From the NCBI RefSeq assembly GCF_000720185.1, contig NZ_JOIY01000020.1, forward strand, positions 117,983 through 181,982: a stretch of 64,000 bases of DNA, given 5' to 3'. Below are positions 7,625-15,702 of the stretch, piece after piece; the stretch's first letter is position 1; each line of letters begins with the position of its first letter. The translations under genes were made by a program, and so were the position numbers. The notes beneath the pieces were generated by a model that saw nothing but the letters and a program-made list of their open reading frames with translations, made no database searches and was not told the origin of the DNA. Source of the stretch: Streptomyces sp. NRRL S-340. Its GTDB lineage: Bacteria; Actinomycetota; Actinomycetes; Streptomycetales; Streptomycetaceae.

Positions 7625-8421
7625 TCAGCTCGTGAGCACCAGCTCCGAGCTGATCGTCTCCCACAGCGCGTCGAACCAGACGTGCGACTGCTCGACGAAC
7701 GCCGTGTCACGCGGTCCGGCGCCCTCCGCGAAGGAGAAGAGCATCGAACGGGTGCCCTGCGCGTCGTAGAGCTGGAACGGCTCGTGGTCGATCTCCTCCT
7801 CACGGCGCCGCACCGTGTAGTACGCGAACAGCGCCTCCGCACCGTTGAGCAGGTAGAGCTTGACCGGCGGGGTGAAGGGCAGCGCGCGGAAGGTGACCCG
7901 CACGTCGATGCCGTGGGTGGCGCGCAGCGACATCAGGTTGTGCCGCGCAGCAGCACCCGCACGTCGACCTTGGCCGGTTTCAGCCGCCCCGCGTGGATCT
8001 GCCGCAGCGGCTCGCCCATGGCCAGGGTCAGTGAGACGGCGGTCAGGCACAGCGCGTTGATCTCCACGTGGGAGGCGGTGAAGGCGGCGGCGATACGGGG
8101 CGCGAGCGCCGCCGTGGTGGGCAGCGGCGGGGCGGCGGGGCCGGTGAGGACCCGTTCCGGGAGGGCCGCGACGGTCGCCGGGCTCCCTTTGGTCACATGG
8201 GTGAGCAGGTGCTCCGACTGGAGGATGCGCAGGGCCTGCCGGACGGTCCCGCGCTCGACACCGAACTCGGCGGCCAGCACGGCCTGCGTGGGCATGCGCT
8301 CACCCGGCCGCAGCACACCGGTCCTGATCCGCTGCCGCAGTTCGTCGGCCACCTCGCGGTGTGACCTCTGTGGCCGCTGTGTCCTCTTCCGCCCACTGGC
8401 CAAGGCGTGTTCCGGGTCCAC
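7625..8421 (-). pseudogene. devE: Second DevA/DevE-like GntR regulator interrupted at the same position
   Basis: The N-terminal winged helix (from GTG at about 8421: VADELRQRIRTGVLRPGERM, then FGVERGTVRQALRIL) ends at TGA 7933-7935 after VDVRVLL and a short out-of-frame tail. The C-terminal half resumes in another frame (RHNLMSLRATHGIDVRV, later YDAQGTRSMLFSF and WFDALWETISSEL) and ends at TGA 7625-7627. Comparison with the devA-like copy shows the same layout, the same break and a 100-base identical block (7848-7947) starting at the break. In S. coelicolor a devA paralogue, devE, sits beside devA; the symbol is by context. Whether the break is genuine cannot be decided from this sequence. 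Confidence 0.65.
7848..7947. repeat. 100-base perfect repeat, copy 2 (within the devE-like gene)
   Basis: Identical base for base to 6732-6831. Downstream of the block the two genes differ at many codons, so identity over 100 bases points to recent gene conversion or to assembly collapse. Confidence 0.9.
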
Positions 8422-8507
8422 CACTGAACGGTACAACTTCTCGCCATCTTTGGGCAGTTCAGGAAAAGGTGGTTATGAGCCGCTTCCAAGCGGAGATAAG
8501 CAGAGAG

Positions 8508-8524
8508 AAGTTGGTGGCCAACTT
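8508..8524. promoter_or_regulatory. Second candidate DevA/DevE-type operator
   Basis: Arms AAGTTGG and CCAACTT flank TGG. The element matches 7367-7383 except at the centre and lies about 85 bases upstream of the devE-like start. Confidence 0.55.
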
Positions 8525-8757
8525 GCCGTACATGGTCGAACCTTCGACCGGTTGGTCCCACGGTGACACAGGGGGTACGCCGGACCGCGCTCCCCTCCGG
8601 AGGGGAGCCGGGAGCCCGGTCGGCGACACCGCACAGCCACAACCGAAGAGCGTCTCGAGCACCGCCACAACTGAAGACCGTCCCCATGGCACAGCCACAA
8701 CAGAACAGCACGCTACGGATCACCGCCCCCGTCACGGTCACCGGCAGGAAGGAGCGT
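8525..8757. other. Gene-free stretch with a terminator-like hairpin
   Basis: Between the second operator and the end of the Eis-like gene I see no credible gene. A perfect 20-base hairpin lies at 8589-8608 (arms GCTCCCCTCC and GGAGGGGAGC). Three CCACAAC motifs occur at about 8636, 8663 and 8694, spaced by roughly 30 bases, of unknown meaning. The minus-strand promoter of the devE-like gene probably lies at the left end. Confidence 0.4.
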
Positions 8758-10104
8758 TCAGAACAGGTCCGGGCACCACGGCCGCCTGGACGTACGCAGC
8801 AGGGCGTCGGCCACCTCGGCGGCGCCCGCTCGTTCTTCTCGGACACGGCCCAGCGCCGCGAGCCGGACCGCCGACTCGTCACCCAGCCACAGCGGCGCCA
8901 ACTCCCTGACGTGCAGCGTCAGGTCGGCGCTGCGCGTCGTCGGCGTGCAGGACGCCCCGGCGGGTGAGGCCTCCAGCCGCCAGCGGCCGTGCGCCCATCC
9001 GCTCTCGTCGGCGACCTCCAGCACCAGCGTCCCGGACCCGGCGTAGGTCCGCGCCTCCAGCGCCCGCACGACGTCCAGGATCCGCACCCACAGCCAGTCG
9101 GCATGCGTGGTGATCACGGCCGCTCGCGGGTCGGGCAGGAGGAGGGGCAGCAGGTCGTCCGGGGCCCGCCAGCCGCTCTTCACCTTCGTCACCCAGTCCG
9201 TCGAGCAGACGTGGAGCCACAGGGCGCGTTCGGCGGCCGGGGACACCGCGATCAGGTTCCGCACGGTGGCCGTGTTCTGCGGCTGCTTCGCGTCCGTCCA
9301 GGTGTCGTCGCAGACGTAGGCGGCCAGGCCCTCGACCGTGCCGTCCGCCGCGCGGTACACGGCGTGGAACGGCTCGGTCCAGGGGCTGTGCTCCAGGCGC
9401 ACCGCTCCCGTGTTGACCTGCCACCAGCGCTCCGGACGGTCGATCGCGCCGGGCTGGACGCGGCGCAGCCGCTCGTGCAGTCCGGGGCCGAGGGCGCGCA
9501 CGTCGTCGCCGTCGACGAGGTCGATCCGGCCCCCGCCGTCCGGGACCGGCCTGCGGCGGTCCAGGCCGGCCCGCGGCACGTCGATCGTCCACTCCGTGCT
9601 CCAGGTGGCGGGGCCGAAGCCGTAGCGGCCGTAGATCGGGTACTCGGCGGCGACCAGGGTGGCGACGACGTCCCCGCGTTCCTTCGCCGCCGCGAGGTCC
9701 CGCGTCATCATGCGGGTGAGCAGGCCGCGGCGGCGGTGGGTGGCGGTCACGGTGACGTTGGAGATGGCGTCGGCGGGGACGGTCGCGCCGCCGACGACGG
9801 TGAGTTCCTGGCCGAAGGAGCGGAACGTCGCCACACACCGCCCCCGGTCGAAGGCGCCGAGGGTCCGCGACGCAAGGTAGTGCGGAGTGCGTTCGGCGAC
9901 CTCGTCGCCGGAGACGACCGGACTGCGCAGGAAGCCGGTGCTCAGGGCACGGATCCAGTCGGCGACGTCGGCCTCCTCGACGCGGCGGACCTCGATGCCG
10001 TCGGAGTGGGAGGCCGGGCCGGCGGGGCGCGGGCCGGTGGCGGTGGCGGTGGCGGTGGCGGTGGCGGTGGGGAGGCTGTCGGTGCGGTGGTGGTCGCCGG
10101 TCAT
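8758..10104 (-). CDS. Eis-like GNAT N-acetyltransferase
   Basis: A 448-residue protein with the Eis architecture: an N-terminal GNAT domain (about residues 40-180) containing the acetyl-CoA loop [17 protein letters not shown], a second degenerate GNAT region, and a C-terminal sterol-carrier-like domain ending CPDLF, as in Eis where the C-terminal carboxylate takes part in catalysis. Mycobacterial Eis acetylates aminoglycosides and protein lysines; the substrate here is unknown. The first 30 residues are low complexity with a (Thr-Ala)6 run encoded by GGTGGC hexamers, whose number may vary. The ATG at 10104 has no clear Shine-Dalgarno, so the true start could lie just after the repeat. Confidence 0.8.
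   Translation of the reverse strand: MTGDHHRTDSLPTATATATATATGPRPAGPASHSDGIEVRRVEEADVADWIRALSTGFLRSPVVSGDEVAERTPHYLASRTLGAFDRGRCVATFRSFGQELTVVGGATVPADAISNVTVTATHRRRGLLTRMMTRDLAAAKERGDVVATLVAAEYPIYGRYGFGPATWSTEWTIDVPRAGLDRRRPVPDGGGRIDLVDGDDVRALGPGLHERLRRVQPGAIDRPERWWQVNTGAVRLEHSPWTEPFHAVYRAADGTVEGLAAYVCDDTWTDAKQPQNTATVRNLIAVSPAAERALWLHVCSTDWVTKVKSGWRAPDDLLPLLLPDPRAAVITTHADWLWVRILDVVRALEARTYAGSGTLVLEVADESGWAHGRWRLEASPAGASCTPTTRSADLTLHVRELAPLWLGDESAVRLAALGRVREERAGAAEVADALLRTSRRPWCPDLF
10036..10070. repeat. GGTGGC hexanucleotide microsatellite inside the Eis-like gene
   Basis: Nearly six tandem copies of GGTGGC encode Thr-Ala repeats on the minus strand. Hexamer slippage would change length without changing frame. 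Confidence 0.8.
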
Positions 10105-10343
10105 GGACCGACGGTAGGCGGCACGGGAGGGACGTGTCGCGGGCTTTTCCCGGCAGCGCCCCGCCTGCGGGCCACCCGGGCGGCGGCCTCCGCTCCGCCC
10201 GCCCCACCCGGCGGCCCCCGGCGACCCGACCCGCCAGGCGACCGGACGGTCCGGCCGGCCGGACCAGCCGAACCGGTCGGCCTCGGCGAATCCGCGGGCC
10301 CGTGGGGCGCGGCGCGCCGGGCGGCCCGGGCCCGCCGCGCCTT

Positions 10344-11093
10344 TCAGACGAGCAGGTCGTCCACCTGGGCCTCGCCCTCGCGGTAGCGGCGGGCGATCTC
10401 CGCGCTGCAGCCGTCGGCCGTGTGCTGGAGCTGGTGGCGGCGGCGGGAGACCTGCTGCTCGTACCGGACGAGCCGGCCCATCGCCGCACCCAGTTCGAGG
10501 TCGGTGCGGGCGTCGAGGTCCGACAGCTCGACCTCGGCGAGCATCTGTGCGGACAGCCGCCGGTACTCCTCGCCCTGCGGAGTGCCCAGCGTCAGGTGCC
10601 GGGCCGAGGAACGCTGGCGGGCGGGCGCGTCCCGGAGGATCTCCGCGAGCCGCTCCACGACGGACGCCCCGCCGTCCTCCACGGCGGGCGCGGGCCCGGC
10701 GCCGTCCCCGCCGGAGGCCGTCCGCGCCCCGCCGCCCCGCCGGGCCAGCTCCGCGCGCAGGATGTCGATCCGCCCCTGGAGCAGCCGTCGTACGTAACTC
10801 AGGTCCGCCTCGTCCCGTTGGGCCCTGCGGCGCAGGGCGCGCAGTTCCGGCAGGCTCAGCACCGTCAGGTCGGGCTCGGCCGGCTCCATGGCCAGCAGTG
10901 GGTCCACCACGGGTGCCTCCGGTAGCCCCTCGGTGCTCGCGGGCCGGTCCGCGGCGGGCGGCGGACCCGACGGCAGCGGCGGGCTGTCGGTACGCTGCAC
11001 CGGCGGCCGGTGGGCGATGGTCTCCGCGACCGCCGTGCCGAGGGGCGGGACCGCCCCGGGCTGCGGCTGCGGCTCGGTACTCGATGTGCTCAT
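10344..11093 (-). CDS. rsiG: RsiG (AmfC), c-di-GMP-binding anti-sigma factor for WhiG
   Basis: A 249-residue protein. Two copies of the RsiG c-di-GMP signature E(x3)S(x2)R(x3)Q(x3)D are visible: [16 protein letters not shown] at about residues 93-108, and [16 protein letters not shown] near residue 218. They sit in the two long helices of the antiparallel coiled-coil core. RsiG with two bound c-di-GMP molecules sequesters the sporulation sigma factor WhiG. Here a Pro-rich N-terminal extension of about 70 residues and a Gly/Ala-rich linker between the helices are present. ATG at 11093 is the only sensible start. It lies divergently from dtd. S. coelicolor amfC (aerial mycelium formation) is the same gene, by memory. 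Confidence 0.9.
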   Translation of the reverse strand: MSTSSTEPQPQPGAVPPLGTAVAETIAHRPPVQRTDSPPLPSGPPPAADRPASTEGLPEAPVVDPLLAMEPAEPDLTVLSLPELRALRRRAQRDEADLSYVRRLLQGRIDILRAELARRGGGARTASGGDGAGPAPAVEDGGASVVERLAEILRDAPARQRSSARHLTLGTPQGEEYRRLSAQMLAEVELSDLDARTDLELGAAMGRLVRYEQQVSRRRHQLQHTADGCSAEIARRYREGEAQVDDLLV

Positions 11094-11265
11094 GCGCCTC
11101 AACCGTCCCCTCGACCGGCGCGTACGGAAGCATCGTGCCACCCCCAGTGGCCGGTATGTGACCGAGTGCCCCCGATCAGCCCCGGATGGGGGGTTACGAA
11201 GCATAAAGAAGCACGATATGGACGTCGGTCCGGAGGCCGCGGCGGCGCCCGGCATCATGGTCGGC

Positions 11266-11691
11266 ATGCGTGCAGTGGTGCAGAGAGTGGACGGCGCGAG
11301 CGTCGTCGTGGAGGACCGGACGGTGGGGGCCATCGAGGGCGAGGGGCTGTGCGTCCTCGTCGGGGTCACCCACGAGGACACCAAGGAGAAGGCGGCGCAG
11401 CTCGCCCGCAAGCTGTGGACGATCCGCATGCTGCAGGACGAGAGGTCGTGCAGCGACACGGGCGCCCCGCTGCTGGTGATCAGCCAGTTCACGCTCTACG
11501 GCGACGCCCGCAAGGGCCGCCGTCCCACCTGGAACGCCGCCGCGCCCGGCGAGGTCGCCGAACCGCTGGTGGACGAGGTGGTCGCCCAGCTCCGTTCGCT
11601 GGGCGCGACGGTGGAGACGGGCCGTTTCGGCGCGCGGATGCGGGTGTCGCTGACGAACGACGGCCCGTTCACCGTCCTGCTGGAGATCTGA
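11266..11691 (+). CDS. dtd: D-aminoacyl-tRNA deacylase (DTD)
   Basis: A 141-residue protein of typical DTD length. It starts MRAVVQRV, has the catalytic/chiral-proofreading motif [15 protein letters not shown] and the C-terminal GPFTVLLE motif preceded by Asn-Asp. The enzyme hydrolyses D-amino acids (and glycine mischarged on tRNA-Ala) from tRNA in the cytoplasm. The start at 11266 fits the conserved N-terminus; an ATG two codons earlier is possible. It is convergent with the folate-binding protein gene, only about 20 bases away. Confidence 0.95.
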   Translation: MRAVVQRVDGASVVVEDRTVGAIEGEGLCVLVGVTHEDTKEKAAQLARKLWTIRMLQDERSCSDTGAPLLVISQFTLYGDARKGRRPTWNAAAPGEVAEPLVDEVVAQLRSLGATVETGRFGARMRVSLTNDGPFTVLLEI

Positions 11692-11712
11692 ACCGCGGGT
11701 GCGGCCGGCCGG

Positions 11713-12678
11713 CTACGGCTCCACGACCACTTCCTGCGCGGCCGCCGTGTCCCCGGCCATGAGCCGGGCGTCCACGGGGACGTTCCGCTTGACCAGGGCC
11801 AGGGCGACCGGGCCCAGTTCGTGGTGGCGTGCGGACGTGGTGATCACGCCGATCCGTCGGCCGTCGGGGCCCTCGTCGGCGAGGCGGATCTCCGTGCCGT
11901 GCGGCGGCAGGTGCACCTCGCTGCCGTCGAGGTGCAGGAAGACCAGCCGACGCGGCGGCTTGCCCAGGTTCTGCACCCGGGCCACGGTCTCCTGACCCCG
12001 GTAGCAGCCCTTCTGCAGGTGGACGGCGGTGCCGATCCAGCCCAGCTCGTGCGGGATGGTGCGGTGGTCGGTCTCGAAGCCGAGCCGCGGGCGGTGCTGC
12101 TCGACGCGCAGCGCCTCGTGGGCGAGGAGCCCGGCGGGCGGCCCGCTGCGGGCCGCGTACGGCTCCAGCTCGGCGCGGGGCAGGAACAGATCGCGGCCGT
12201 AGGCGGTCTCGCGGACGACGGCGCCCTCGGGCACCTCGGCGATCGAGCCGGCCGGCAGGTGCACCACGGCGATGTCGGCGGTGCGGTCGGCGACCTCGAC
12301 CCGGTAGAAGAACTTCATCGACTCCAGGTAGGCGATCAGCGCCTCCTGGGTGCCGGGCTCCACATGGGCCCAGACCGTCTCACCGTCGTCCACCAGGTAG
12401 AGCGCGTGTTCGATGTGACCGTTCGCGGAGAGGATCAGCGCCTCGGTGGCCCGGCCGGCAGGCAGGTCGCTGACGTGCTGGGTGAGCAGCAGGTGCAGCC
12501 AGCTCAGCCGGTCCTCGCCGGAGACGGTGACGACACCGCGGTGCGACAGGTCGACGAAACCGGTGCCGTCCGCGAGCGCGCGCTGCTCGCGGAACAGGTC
12601 GCCGTAGTGCGCGGCGACGCCTTCGTCCACGCCCTCGCCGGGGACGGCACCGGGCAGCGACAGCAGGGGGCTCTTCAT
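11713..12678 (-). CDS. ygfZ: Folate-binding protein YgfZ (GcvT-like, Fe-S cluster maintenance)
   Basis: A 321-residue GcvT-fold protein. The family signature KGCYRGQE with its conserved Cys is near residue 224, and the folate-binding N-terminal domain includes DLSHRGVVTVSGEDRL. YgfZ/IBA57 homologues use tetrahydrofolate in assembly or repair of certain Fe-S enzymes. The ATG at 12678 gives the natural start. It is only 10 bases downstream of nur on the same strand and is probably cotranscribed with it, though a nickel link is not obvious. Confidence 0.9.
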   Translation of the reverse strand: MKSPLLSLPGAVPGEGVDEGVAAHYGDLFREQRALADGTGFVDLSHRGVVTVSGEDRLSWLHLLLTQHVSDLPAGRATEALILSANGHIEHALYLVDDGETVWAHVEPGTQEALIAYLESMKFFYRVEVADRTADIAVVHLPAGSIAEVPEGAVVRETAYGRDLFLPRAELEPYAARSGPPAGLLAHEALRVEQHRPRLGFETDHRTIPHELGWIGTAVHLQKGCYRGQETVARVQNLGKPPRRLVFLHLDGSEVHLPPHGTEIRLADEGPDGRRIGVITTSARHHELGPVALALVKRNVPVDARLMAGDTAAAQEVVVEP

Positions 12679-12688
12679 ACGGGCAAGC

Positions 12689-13141
12689 CTACGACGTGCC
12701 CGGCGTGCCCTCCGGCGAACGGTCCCGGCCGGAACAGTCCTTGCACCGGCCGAAGATGGCGAAGTGCTTCATGTCGGTGTCGAACCCGAACTGCCGGCGC
12801 AGTTTGGCCGTGAACTCGGCCGCCACCTCGACGTCGGCCTCGATGACGTTGTCGCAGTCGCGGCAGACGAGGTGCAGGTGGTGGTGGCGGTCGGCCAGGT
12901 GGTAGGTGGGGGCGCCGTGGCCGAGGTGGGCATGGCTGACCAGGCCCAGCTCCTCCAGCAGCTCCAGCGTCCGGTAGACGGTGGAGATGTTGACCCCCGA
13001 CGCCGTCTTCCTCACCTCGCCGAGGATGTCGTCGGGGGTCGCGTGCTCCAGGGTGTCCACGGCTTCGAGCACGAGCTGACGCTGCGGCGTCAGCCGGTAG
13101 CCGCGCTGCCTGAGATCGCTCTTCCAGTCGGTGCTCACCAC
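12689..13141 (-). CDS. nur: Nur, nickel-responsive Fur-family repressor
   Basis: A 150-residue Fur-family protein that I recognise as Nur. The start MVSTDWKSDLRQRG and the winged helix NISTVYRTLELLEELGL fit. All metal ligands of the S. coelicolor structure are in register: His33, His86, His88 and His90 (M-site) and His70, His72 and His126 (nickel site). Cys93, Cys96, Cys133 and Cys136 are also present. Nickel-bound Nur represses nickel uptake and the Fe-superoxide dismutase gene. The GTG at 13141 gives the known N-terminus. It is followed by ygfZ 10 bases downstream and preceded by the nitrobindin-like gene on the same strand. Confidence 0.95.
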   Translation of the reverse strand: MVSTDWKSDLRQRGYRLTPQRQLVLEAVDTLEHATPDDILGEVRKTASGVNISTVYRTLELLEELGLVSHAHLGHGAPTYHLADRHHHLHLVCRDCDNVIEADVEVAAEFTAKLRRQFGFDTDMKHFAIFGRCKDCSGRDRSPEGTPGTS

Positions 13142-13176
13142 ACCGGAGAGTCTAGGCCGCCCGGGCGTGCCCGGGA

Positions 13177-13752
13177 CTACTTGAAGAAGGCGATGCCGTC
13201 GTCGGGCAGGTCGTCCGGCAGGGCCTTGGCCCAGCGCTCGACCTCCTCCGGGGTGACGACCTTCTTCAGGTGGGCCGACATGTAGGGGCGCAGCTCGACC
13301 TCGGGGGTCTGCTTCTCGCCGACCCACATCAGGTCGCTCTTGACGTAGCCGTACAGCCGCTTGCCGCCGGAGTAGGGGGCGGAGGATGCGGTGCGGGCCA
13401 CGGTGTCCGTGGCCAGGTCGATCTGCGGCTTCTTGTCGGCCAGCTCGCCGTACCAGACCTCGATGACGCCGTCGTCGCGGACCATCGTGACCTCGACCTT
13501 GCGGCTGTCGTCGATCCGCCAGAAGCCGGACTCGGACTCCAGCGGCCGTACCTTGTTGCCGTCGTTGTCCAGCACCCAGGTGTGCGAGTGGTACTCCAGG
13601 AAGTCCCGGCCGTCGTGGGTGAAGGTGACCTCCTGGCCGAAGTTGCACTTCTCCGCCCCGGGGAAGTCGTGCACACCGGCACCGGCCCAGTTGCCGAGCA
13701 GGAAGGCGAGGGGGACCAGGTCCTTGTGGAGGTCGGACGGGATCTCGATCAT
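13177..13752 (-). CDS. Nitrobindin-like heme-binding beta-barrel protein
   Basis: A 191-residue protein of the FABP/nitrobindin (THAP4-like, former DUF1794) family. It has the LLGNWAGAG motif near residue 18 and alternating strand-like segments (VTFTHDGRDFLEYHSHTW, then GFWRIDDSRKVEVTMV). The proximal His expected near the C-terminus may be the one in MSAHLKKV. Such ten-stranded barrels bind heme b and can react with NO or peroxynitrite. ATG at 13752 is used. It lies upstream of nur on the same strand with a gap of about 35 bases. Confidence 0.85.
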   Translation of the reverse strand: MIEIPSDLHKDLVPLAFLLGNWAGAGVHDFPGAEKCNFGQEVTFTHDGRDFLEYHSHTWVLDNDGNKVRPLESESGFWRIDDSRKVEVTMVRDDGVIEVWYGELADKKPQIDLATDTVARTASSAPYSGGKRLYGYVKSDLMWVGEKQTPEVELRPYMSAHLKKVVTPEEVERWAKALPDDLPDDGIAFFK

Positions 13753-13774
13753 GAGCGGTGGCTCCCGGACGTCG

Positions 13775-13873
13775 TCAGCGCTGGCCCTGGTACAGCTTCT
13801 TCACGGTCAGGTAGGCGAAGGCGAGGACGCCGACGCAGACCAGGACCAGCAGGGTTTCGAAGAAGATCTCCAC
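13775..13873 (-). CDS. 32-residue single-pass membrane peptide
   Basis: A short minus-strand gene from GTG 13871-13873 to TGA 13775-13777. It encodes one hydrophobic helix (LLVLVCVGVLAFAYLTV) with an acidic N-terminus and a basic C-terminus (KKLYQGQR). The start is preceded by AAGGAG at a spacing of about 6. It sits 23 bases upstream of the nitrobindin-like gene on the same strand and may be cotranscribed. The function is unknown; the good ribosome site and clean codon use make it credible. Confidence 0.7.
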   Translation of the reverse strand: MEIFFETLLVLVCVGVLAFAYLTVKKLYQGQR

Positions 13874-13914
13874 GGGGTGCTCCTTGTCGAGCGCGGTGCG
13901 GTACGTACGTACAC

Positions 13915-13953
13915 AGGGCCGGGCCCCAGCTTAGTCGGCCGGGGCCCGGCCCT
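13915..13953 (-). terminator. Terminator-like hairpin after the 13979-16478 operon
   Basis: Arms AGGGCCGGGCCCC (13915-13927) and GGGGCCCGGCCCT (13941-13953) are perfectly complementary with a 13-base loop. It lies 25 bases past the stop codon of the minus-strand membrane protein gene at 13979. Confidence 0.75.
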
Positions 13954-13978
13954 CTTGGCGAGGTACTCCCTCACCCGT

Positions 13979-14875
13979 TCAGCCGAGCAGTTCGCTCTGC
14001 AGCGTCACCGTCTGCTGGAACGGCACGGCGGCCGCCGAGCCCTTGCGGGACTGGACGACCAGGGCGAGGACGTCCCCCGCGCGGAGATAGGCCTGGCGGA
14101 CCTGTTCGGCGCCGTAGGGCTCGGCCTCCACGTAGGCGACGCGGTCGACGCCGTCCACCCGGGAGGCGGTCGGGAAACCGTTGTCGAAGACGGACCGCTC
14201 GACGCCCGCCAGCTCGTACCCGGGGCCGCCGGACTGGGAGAGCCCGGTGTCGTACAGGTGCTGCACGACGGCCGCGGTGTCGAACTGCAGCAGGTAGATC
14301 CGCGTACGCGTTCCGTCCGCCGTGGTCCAGCCGCGGGCGGCGGCGTGCCGCAGGCCGTGGTCGGTCAGCTGCTGCCCGAACTCCTCGCGGTCCTGCGGGC
14401 GCGCGTACGCGGCGAGGAAGTCCTTCGTCGCCAGCCAGCCGCCGGTGCCCCGCAGCGCCGTGTCCTCGCGGGCACCGTGCGGCGCGGGCAGCACCAGGGC
14501 GCGCAGGTCGGCGTAGTGCGCGCCGGCGGTGTTGTTCGAGTCGTCCCGGCCGAGACTGCCGGACGGCAGCGGCGGCCTGACGATCGGCGGGTAGTCCCAG
14601 CGGCCGTCGGACGCGGTGGCGAGACCGGGGAGGTCCGTACGGTCCGCGCGGGTGATGCCGTACGCCGTCCCGGCCCCGGCCACCGCGAACACGACGACGG
14701 CGGCGGTCCACCGGAGCAGCGCGCGCAGCCGGGGGCGGTCCCGCCTGGCGGGCGGGGCGGGTGCGGTGAGCGCGGGCGCGGGGTCCGTGGCCGGCGGCGG
14801 GGGCGCGGTCGGTGGTTCGGGAAGAGTGTCCTTCGCGCTCTGCCCGGCGGTCGCTTCGGTGGTCTGCTCGGTCAT
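13979..14875 (-). CDS. Membrane-anchored extracytoplasmic protein, unknown function (third of three)
   Basis: A 298-residue protein. A Pro/Ala-rich cytoplasmic tail of about 50 residues is followed by one membrane helix (about 55-73: WTAAVVVFAVAGAGTAYGI) and an extracytoplasmic domain of about 220 residues with segments such as DTAAVVQHLYDTGLSQ and VEAEPYGAEQVRQAYLRAG. I do not recognise the domain. ATG at 14875 overlaps the stop of the preceding gene by 4 bases. With two neighbours of the same design it forms a tight operon, suggesting a complex at the outer face of the membrane. Confidence 0.65.
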   Translation of the reverse strand: MTEQTTEATAGQSAKDTLPEPPTAPPPPATDPAPALTAPAPPARRDRPRLRALLRWTAAVVVFAVAGAGTAYGITRADRTDLPGLATASDGRWDYPPIVRPPLPSGSLGRDDSNNTAGAHYADLRALVLPAPHGAREDTALRGTGGWLATKDFLAAYARPQDREEFGQQLTDHGLRHAAARGWTTADGTRTRIYLLQFDTAAVVQHLYDTGLSQSGGPGYELAGVERSVFDNGFPTASRVDGVDRVAYVEAEPYGAEQVRQAYLRAGDVLALVVQSRKGSAAAVPFQQTVTLQSELLG

Positions 14876-15702
14876 ACCGCCTGCCCCGATCCCTTGATGC
14901 GGTCGAGCTGCTTGCGGAACATCCGGGCCGCGTCCTCGGTGTCGAGCGGTTTGACCGCCTGCATGGTCGCGCTGACCAGGACGTCGTCCTCGTACCCGGA
15001 GCAGATCATCGCGTCGAGCTTCTCCTCGGAGTCCGCGGGCGGCAGGAAGCACCGAGCGTTCCGGTGCCCTTCGATCTTCGGACCGGCGCGGAAGATCCTC
15101 AGCGTCTCGAAGAACTGCTGCTGGTAGCCGGCGATGGAACGCACGGTCCTGCTGCTGCCCATCCGGGAGAGCACGATCTGGACGGTGTAGGCCTTTTCCG
15201 CGTAGGAGCTGACGCCGACCGCGGCGCCGTCGTTGATGTAGCTGCGCATCACCATGCCCTTGACGTGCTGCTTGTCGATCTCCTTCGCCAGCTGCCGCCG
15301 CTGGGAGCTGGGCAGGTTGCGCAGCGCGTCCTTTCGCAGCTGGGTGGCCTGCGCGCCGCTCAGCTCGGCGTCGTTCCCGAACTGACCCATGTCGGGGCCG
15401 CGTACGAATTCCTGGGTCCCGTAGGGCAGCAGCATCGCCTTCAGACCGGTGGCCGGGGCCGGATGCTGCTCGGCGGCGGACCTCGGCAGGCGCCAGACCG
15501 GAGAGCCGGGGTCGCGGTCGGCGGCGCGCACGGTGGTGACGGTGTAACCGGTGCCGCCGACGAGCGCGACGAGCAGCACGACGCACCCGCCGATGACGCC
15601 CCAGCGGCGGCGGCGCGGTGCGGGCACGGGTGCGGAATCGGGGGCGGGAGCGGGGGCCGGCACGGACGACTGGACCGGCTGGTCCGACTGGTTCTCGTTC
15701 AC
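14872..15702 (-). CDS. Membrane-anchored extracytoplasmic protein, unknown function (second of three)
   Basis: A 276-residue protein with a short Pro/Ala-rich cytoplasmic N-terminus, a basic RRRRW patch, one membrane helix (about 35-53) and an extracytoplasmic domain of about 215 residues. Two cysteines (RCFLPP and MICSGYED) could form a disulphide. It overlaps the flanking genes by 4 bases on each side (ATGA type). No known family is recognised. The shared layout with both neighbours suggests they act together. Confidence 0.65.
   Translation of the reverse strand: MNENQSDQPVQSSVPAPAPAPDSAPVPAPRRRRWGVIGGCVVLLVALVGGTGYTVTTVRAADRDPGSPVWRLPRSAAEQHPAPATGLKAMLLPYGTQEFVRGPDMGQFGNDAELSGAQATQLRKDALRNLPSSQRRQLAKEIDKQHVKGMVMRSYINDGAAVGVSSYAEKAYTVQIVLSRMGSSRTVRSIAGYQQQFFETLRIFRAGPKIEGHRNARCFLPPADSEEKLDAMICSGYEDDVLVSATMQAVKPLDTEDAARMFRKQLDRIKGSGQAV

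Noticed and set aside
8475..8909. A plus-strand ORF starting MSRFQAEISREK with a purine-rich upstream sequence
   Set aside because: The operator-like palindrome lies inside its first codons, codon use soon becomes random, and the same palindrome near the other regulator is clearly non-coding.
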